A program made the position numbers and the translations under genes. Shown piece by piece: positions 58,273 to 64,000 of a DNA stretch of 64,000 nucleotides (position 1 is its first letter; each line of letters opens with the position of its first letter). The stretch lies in NCBI GenBank assembly GCA_022606135.1, contig JABYQN010000007.1:2604001-2668000 (forward strand), in the 5' to 3' direction. The notes under the pieces are model-generated. The model did no database searches and was not told where the DNA came from. It was given only the letters and a program-made list of their open reading frames with translations. The stretch is from Fomes fomentarius (lineage: Eukaryota > Basidiomycota > Agaricomycetes > Polyporales > Polyporaceae).

Positions 58273-58379
58273 CTTGGAATGGCTGTAGTGTCTTTGGGAT
58301 GGTTGTATTATCTCGGGATGGGGATGGCTGTATTGTCTTGGAATGGCTGTATTATCTCGGGATGGCTGTATTGTCTCGG
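58273..58379. repeat. Tandem repeat, about 19-21 bp, 5 units (copy B)
   Basis: Same unit as 47010-47072 but with about five copies, one containing an internal GGGATG duplication. Confidence 0.85.
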
Positions 58380-60963
58380 AGCCGTTCTACATACCTGTGG
58401 TGCATCTCTGCGTGCTTGCGTGCTTGCGTGCATATGCGACCGTCGAGGCTTCCTGCTCCCGCTCGCAGTCAGCGAGACCATGAGGTACAGACCCGTCCGA
58501 TCGGTCGCAGCTGTTCAAAACGGCGAAATCGGCGTCCAAGTTCGTCGTCCTTTGTCGTGACTCGTGAAGCTGCCAGACCCGCGATGAGTTCAGATCGAAC
58601 GAGTACAAGTCAAGCGTGTATGTTTTAAAGAGACTAGTACAGATAAAATACGTAGAGACAAGAACAGATGCAGAGACAAACAGACGCAGAGACAAACGCG
58701 GTCACTGGACGACGCACGTCAGACGCGACATCACCGGCGCTTACACTCGGACTCCGGACTCGGACTCGGACTCGGACTTGGCCGCACTCTTCTCTTGACC
58801 CGTCGTTCTCCTACGATACCCTTCTCTTCTACACTCGCCCACACCGCACCACCCGCCACATCATTCAACGCCAACCCGGACCATCTGCGCTTTTGGACTG
58901 TGTCAGCTATCTGTAACTTGGGCGCAGATCGAGAGCCACTAACTCACTATTACAGTCTCTGCCGCTCCGGCCTGCATGCACTCTCTGAGGTCTGTGGTGA
59001 GTCGCATTCGGACGCCGCACTCGGACGCATCACACTCACCTATCGCGCAAAGACCGACCGACGCACACCGCTCGCTAGCGATTGCCAGCGAGCCAGCGAG
59101 TTGACACAACTCCGATATCTAGCAAGGTAAGTCGTGTTATCCGCAAGCTCCTCAACTCCATGGCGGAAAAGGAGATGACCGGCAACTCGCGTTGTGTGAT
59201 CAGCCCTTGTGGCGTGCATTCCGCAGCGCCTGCAATCTCTTTCGAGCACTGTCAACGTGTCCGAGAGCCAGGAAATGGGAGTGTAGCGTGGGGCTTGACT
59301 TCCAGACAATGGACGCCGGGACGGTCTTCAGATTCAAGAAGAATATCCGCATCCGCCCATCGCCATCTTCTACCGCAAGCAACTCGGCAACGTCAATCCC
59401 AAGAAGCCTCGCGAGTACATGATACTGACGTCGACTGCACAGACGCGCTCCGGATGACTCCTTTCACCTCGGAGTCCGGAGTCCGGAAGTCCGCCAAGCA
59501 CAGGGCCGCACAGATCACCACAACGTCTGTACTCGACAGCCGAGGTACGTCCAGGACGTGGTAAGTCGTATTCTCAGATGCATGATACTCACGGAAAGAT
59601 GGACGCACACACGCACTATCATCGGGGAGCTGACGTCGACTAGAAAAGACTCTAGACGACGTCAGCATGCATCCTGGATCTCACGTGAGTTCTCAAGTTC
59701 CGAAGCTGCTGCACCGTGGGGTGAGACTGACAGTTATAGGGCGCGTCTCAGGGAAAACGGCCGCAGTCTGAGAGTACAGGTACGTTCAGGAAGGTAGGTC
59801 GCATTCTCGGATTGTCATACTGACACAGAACACAAGTCGTTCTATGCTCACCAAAGCCTCGCGATGTCGTCAGCCTGCCGTGCACCTCCATCACCTCGGA
59901 CTCAATTGCATGAATACGGATGCACTTGCACTCGCATCACAATCAGGTATGTCCGCTACTCGGCTGGATCACATCCTGAACGCATGCAGGAGGTAGGTCG
60001 CGTTCTCGGATGAGTTTACACAACGTTCCGGGCGACGGCATCGTGGCAACTTGGGGACACTTCATCGACATGAACTGGGATGCACTTGCATCGAAATCAG
60101 GTATGCCGACAACCCAGCATCGAAGCGAGATACCCTGACCATCCGTAAGCCAGTCAATAGACGTGACAGGCCGAGTTCTTGTCCCAGCTGGCAAGGTGCA
60201 GATACTCGACTTGTAACGTCTGGTGACCAGATTGTCAAGTGCTCACGAGTGGGCCGGTCATGTATCTCAGGCTGGCCGGACAGTCCCCGGACGCTCTCCG
60301 CCATGGACTCTGCTCGCTCGCATGTGAGCATCGTCGAGCTCGTCGTCTGATGAGTCATCTCTACACTGTAGTGGTGTCCTGGCGAGCTCGAGCAGGACAG
60401 GAATACAACTCATGCGAAATTGGTAAGCAACTCTTTGTGCTCGTGCAACGTCTGGATACACCTTGCTCGTCCACGGCTCGTGCTCTGACAGGGAGAGAAC
60501 TCGTGCTCGCATAGACGACACCTGGCCGGCTGCCATCGAGCACACCCGACGTGCTGTGAGAGCTCGTGCGAGGTATTGGGCAGAGCATCATCACGACAGC
60601 GACTCCTCGTCCTCAACCGACTCCCCAAGCTCAGCTTGAACAGCGACCAGCTCCAGGAGTGGTTCGATCCTCATGTGGACACGGTGTGCGAGCGCAAGGT
60701 GCAAAGAACATGGCGCAATGGGATTGACCGCACATGGCGAATGTGTGAGAGTCGGAAGGTACGTACCTCTGTGTGACCGACTGATGTGCGCATTCAGGAC
60801 TTTGGGACTCGGAGGATGTTGTGATTGAGAAGTGGATCGCGAGAGGCACGTCAGGATTGCAGAGACCGTAGCTGGACAATGAGATGGGCCTGTAGAAGGT
60901 AAAGTGAGCACACTGAACTCGGCTCGGAAGGGAAGTATATGTATAGACGTACACGAGAGGATC

Positions 60964-61031
60964 GAGTGCGAGTGCGAGTGCGAGTGCGAGTGTGAGTGTG
61001 AGTGTGAGTGTGAGTGCGAGTGCGAGTGCGA
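60964..61031. repeat. GAGTGC/GAGTGT hexanucleotide array (copy B)
   Basis: Same length and unit order as copy A, including the central GAGTGT block. Confidence 0.95.
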
Positions 61032-61499
61032 TTCCAAGTGCAGGTTCTAGAAACACAGGACATTGAGCTTCCGACTCGGACATGAAGAGAGATACTCACC
61101 ACGAATGCTAGGTCTCATTGATTAACCATGCCGTGCTGAGTACATCGGACGAGAGGGGAGACAGTCGGAGTCGGAGATGGCACAGAGGGAGGGAGGGAAC
61201 ATGGTGGGGACAAGGGGCAAGTCTCAGGATACGGTCTCAGCAGTTCGGCCGTGGTTCATCCGACCTCCCGGTAAATGTGAAGGAGTCGATGTTGTCACGT
61301 AAAGCCAAACAAATATCGGTTGGGTTTATGAGTTGTAGTTCCAGATCTGCAATGTAAGCAAGACGGTTCGGCTATGCGCTAATTGAGAAGGTGCACCCGG
61401 CGATTGCAAATACTCAGTGTCACATTCAGGGCTCAGCCCACGTCCGGAAGCGACATACTGCCATCCACGACTTGAAAAGTAACTAAGAGGGAAACTCGT

Positions 61500-62165
61500 C
61501 TACAGAGTCCTCTGGGAGCTCAGTAAATAATATTCAATCCGGTCGTCTCATAAACCTCCTTTGCACTCTTCGCGCCATCCCGTTTGTACCGCCCCCTCGT
61601 GCTGCTCCCGACATTCCGGTGCTGGAAGTGGTGCACCGGTGCACGAAATATCTCTCCGGGGCATGCAGCAGGCGAATGTTCATATGCGGCGCAAATCTCG
61701 GCAGCCGTCGCACGGCCAAAGAACAGGATTCCGACTTGATGCGCCACAAGAGATCGCGTAGGTGACTGACCTTGGCGTCGCTAAGGTTGTCGAACGGGAC
61801 TTCCCCGGGCCAGTTGCGGAGCGCGAGTTCGAAGGGGACGACAATATTGTTGCAGAATCCCTTCACGGTGTACTGCATTGTAAGATTCGGGACGCCGGTC
61901 GCGGTGGCTGGTGAGTGTGTTGTGTGAGTGACTTGACAGCAACTTGAATATCGGGTATGAGTACTCACCGACAAGGTTGTCGAGGCCGGCCCGAACAGCC
62001 CTCGAAGAGCGGACGAGGATGTGGCATACTCCCGCCGCTTCCGTGGAGGCGGACTTGGAGTAGGTGGGGCGGATGGACAGCACACTGGCCCCGAACGACG
62101 CGGTGGAAGACAATGTGCAAGGGCGAGCATAGAGACAAAGTCTTTGTTGAGTGAGTTGCGACCAT
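61500..62165 (-). pseudogene. Unrecognised gene, copy B with several indels
   Basis: Counterpart of 50155-50824. The start ATG (62165), intron and central NWPGEVPFDNLSDAK block are kept. Relative to copy A, single-base losses near 61732, 61999 and 62085, a gain near 61592 and a two-base loss near 61539 break the frame in both exons. Confidence 0.5.
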
Positions 62166-64000
62166 GGGCGCAAGATAATATTCTGAGCTGTGAGAATGAG
62201 AATTGTGGGAAGGACGACAATGGGACATGCAGCGATTATATACCGAAGATGAGGGTAGACATACCTGTTGTCGACAAGGGATACTCAAAAAAATTGTCAG
62301 TTGACGACAACCAAGAGAATAACTCACATATCCGTCCAGGAACACTCAACGCTGTGCTAATGGCCAGATGCAGTGTGTGTTTCGCATGTCCACAACATTC
62401 TCGTTACAATAGTTGGATATTGAAAATTACCATGGACGACATACTAGTGGAGTTTATGTCCGCACACACGACCGACAGAGTGCGTCAGGATGCAGGCAGA
62501 ATAACTGGTTCTGGATGTGCAGTTTGTCAGGATCTATCGGTCACGTACTTTGTACTACTCGCTTTTGATACCAGTATGGCTTGTGCCATCTCAACACAAA
62601 TGCGAGCTGTTCTCAACCCGAAGACATCAACCACAATGGTTCCGGTGCGTTAAGCATGCTCTCGACCTGACAGAACCCAGGAGCACAGGAAATAACTCTG
62701 TACATTATTTGAATGACCTGTGCTCAACATATGTCAATAACGCATATCTGTCCCAAGATTTTTGCAGTGATAAGGATGGAAGTCGGCGCTGGGTGACAAT
62801 CTCGGAGAAGTCGCGCATGCGCAGTCTAGGTCTCATACAGCACGACATCAAAGGACCGACCCAATGAATCGGACCAGTATTGCAAAGGTCCCGGCTCGAG
62901 TGTGCCTGTGAGTATAGGCTTGATCATATTTGAAACATGAGACTCTGTTTGGGCGGTCCGTGATTTGTTGTGTTCCTTGTATTTCTAGGGCAAGCCGAGT
63001 CTCGTGTCTATGGCATAATTATATGACATTCTCACTTGAAACCCACCGCAGCACACAAATTCCACTGGATCCAGTCCATTGAAGGTACACATAAGCGCAC
63101 TGAGGAGATAAAATCCAGGCCGCTATGCTGCAGAGCACAGAACGCATACTGGGACACATGTGATACGCAAGTGAGTTGGCGCCGGCCGGATCGATGGACA
63201 GAAGCCAAGGACTTCTAGGCCTAGCCATGAGCGGCTGAAATATTAGCTCGATTGTCGCACTTGCATGCGGTGTCCGCTCTCGATACCGCTCCTTCGTTCA
63301 CGCTTCAGAACACAAGCCCAGAAGGCGGCTGGGGACTCCTGTATCTGTTGAAGACGCCGTGTGTCGATGTGGAAACCAACATATGTATCCAGATTCCAGT
63401 CCCATTAGTCACTGAGACATGCTCGTACTTTGGGAGAAGCCGTGCAAGCCGTGTACCAGTGCATCTCCCTTTTGACTGCAGCGTCTCAACAAGTGTGTGC
63501 GTCTTTGGAGTCACAGCGCCTGACACAGGACAGTAAGGACAGGAGCTGCAACAGTGTCGGGTATGTGCAGGTGCAAATTGTCGAATCCATGTGTGCCCTC
63601 CCCGCTGGGCATCATCCTGTAAGCGAGTGACAAGGCTGCCATGACTGCGCCGGCGCGGACAATAGATGATGCTTTGCACTCCCGGATCGCCCACCACTCC
63701 CATATGAGGCATCTGACATTCTGCCGTCCGCTTCCGTCGCATGCTCCGTCACTTGCAGTATGTTGAGTGCGAAGATGGAGGCTGATATTGCTTTCTCAAG
63801 GATCCGAAGAGTTGGAGCCGGCCACCTCAGTCACCAGTGCCGTTTTTTCAGATTGACGAACATCCACTCTGAATGAATATCCTGTGCAATGAACTTCTTG
63901 CTTCTAACCCCAGTCAATTTTTCAAGTGCGACCATGTCACAGTCCGTGCAACCAAAGTTCTCAGTCTGAAGAATAACTGGTCGGAAGGAACGTCAGCAAT
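62166..64000. other. Right end of copy B: no firm gene
   Basis: Counterpart of 50825-52682. Many one-base deletions relative to copy A between about 62650 and 63760; the final 240 bp agree closely again. Confidence 0.5.

Larger units (their letters stand above)
57967..61499. other. Copy B middle: repeats, no firm gene
   Basis: Counterpart of 46704-50154, with the same repeat families: 19-bp units (58273-58379), CGGACT (58746-58779), splice-donor-like repeats (about 58995-60040) and GAGTGC (60964-61031). About 40 bp extra follow the CGGACT array compared with copy A. Confidence 0.55.
53742..64000. repeat. Segmental tandem duplication, copy B (runs off the window)
   Basis: Direct-orientation copy of 42455-52682. 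Homology starts at the shared CACACACCCC string and is strong from about 53790. Gene order, intron positions and microsatellites are the same. Differences are mainly short indels; in the last 1.5 kb copy B is repeatedly shorter than A by single bases. The left flank (before 53742) does not resemble the left flank of copy A. Confidence 0.96.

Noticed and set aside
1..64000. CRISPR array, rRNA operon, LTR pairs, or DNA-transposon terminal inverted repeats
   Set aside because: None seen on reading; the only periodic arrays are the microsatellites, minisatellite and tandem repeats listed.

Overview
The window looks like nuclear DNA of an agaricomycete (mushroom-forming) fungus. Genes are dense and multi-exon, with GT-AG introns mostly of 50-65 nt. 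The gene families and a Tad-type LINE with A-rich 3' tail fit that lineage, perhaps a polypore-like species. All exon models below were built by hand from splice sites, frame closure and family recognition; no search was run.

Layout. 1-6705 is gene-poor, with one weak membrane-protein candidate near 1.8-2.5 kb. 6706-13114 is a complete non-LTR retrotransposon on the minus strand, flanked by a 10-bp target-site duplication and ending in 24 A residues. 13.1-15.4 kb is gene-poor. 15.4-23.0 kb holds a small Lys-rich protein gene, a CCDC25/Jlp2 homologue, a cytochrome P450, a 2-oxoglutarate/Fe(II) dioxygenase convergent with the P450, and a second small Lys-rich protein gene with a clear TATA box. 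24.4-30.9 kb holds a PRMT3-type arginine methyltransferase and an RPAP1 homologue, transcribed divergently from a 384-bp gap. 31.3-32.1 kb is a Ser/Ala-rich coding minisatellite. 35.3-36.3 kb is a C2H2 zinc-finger gene. 36.7-39.2 kb carries decayed genes. 39.5-40.9 kb is an AIF/FSP1-like NAD(P)H oxidoreductase.

From about 42.45 kb to the end the window is a tandem segmental duplication with a period near 11.3 kb. Copy A runs from 42455 to at least 52682. Copy B runs from 53742 past the window end. Both carry a 20S proteasome beta-6 gene (PSMB1/PRE7) and a small unrecognised gene. The proteasome gene is frameshifted in A and intact in B; the small gene is open in A and broken in B. This means either reciprocal decay of duplicates or a false duplication of two haplotypes with residual indel errors.

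Points worth a second look: two micro-exons (10 nt in the CCDC25 homologue; 7 nt in the dioxygenase, where it completes the codon of a metal-binding Asp), the ATGA stop-start overlap between the two LINE ORFs, a one-base shift in LINE ORF1, loss of the zinc-finger ligands in PRMT3, and a series of splice-donor-like repeats inside the duplication.
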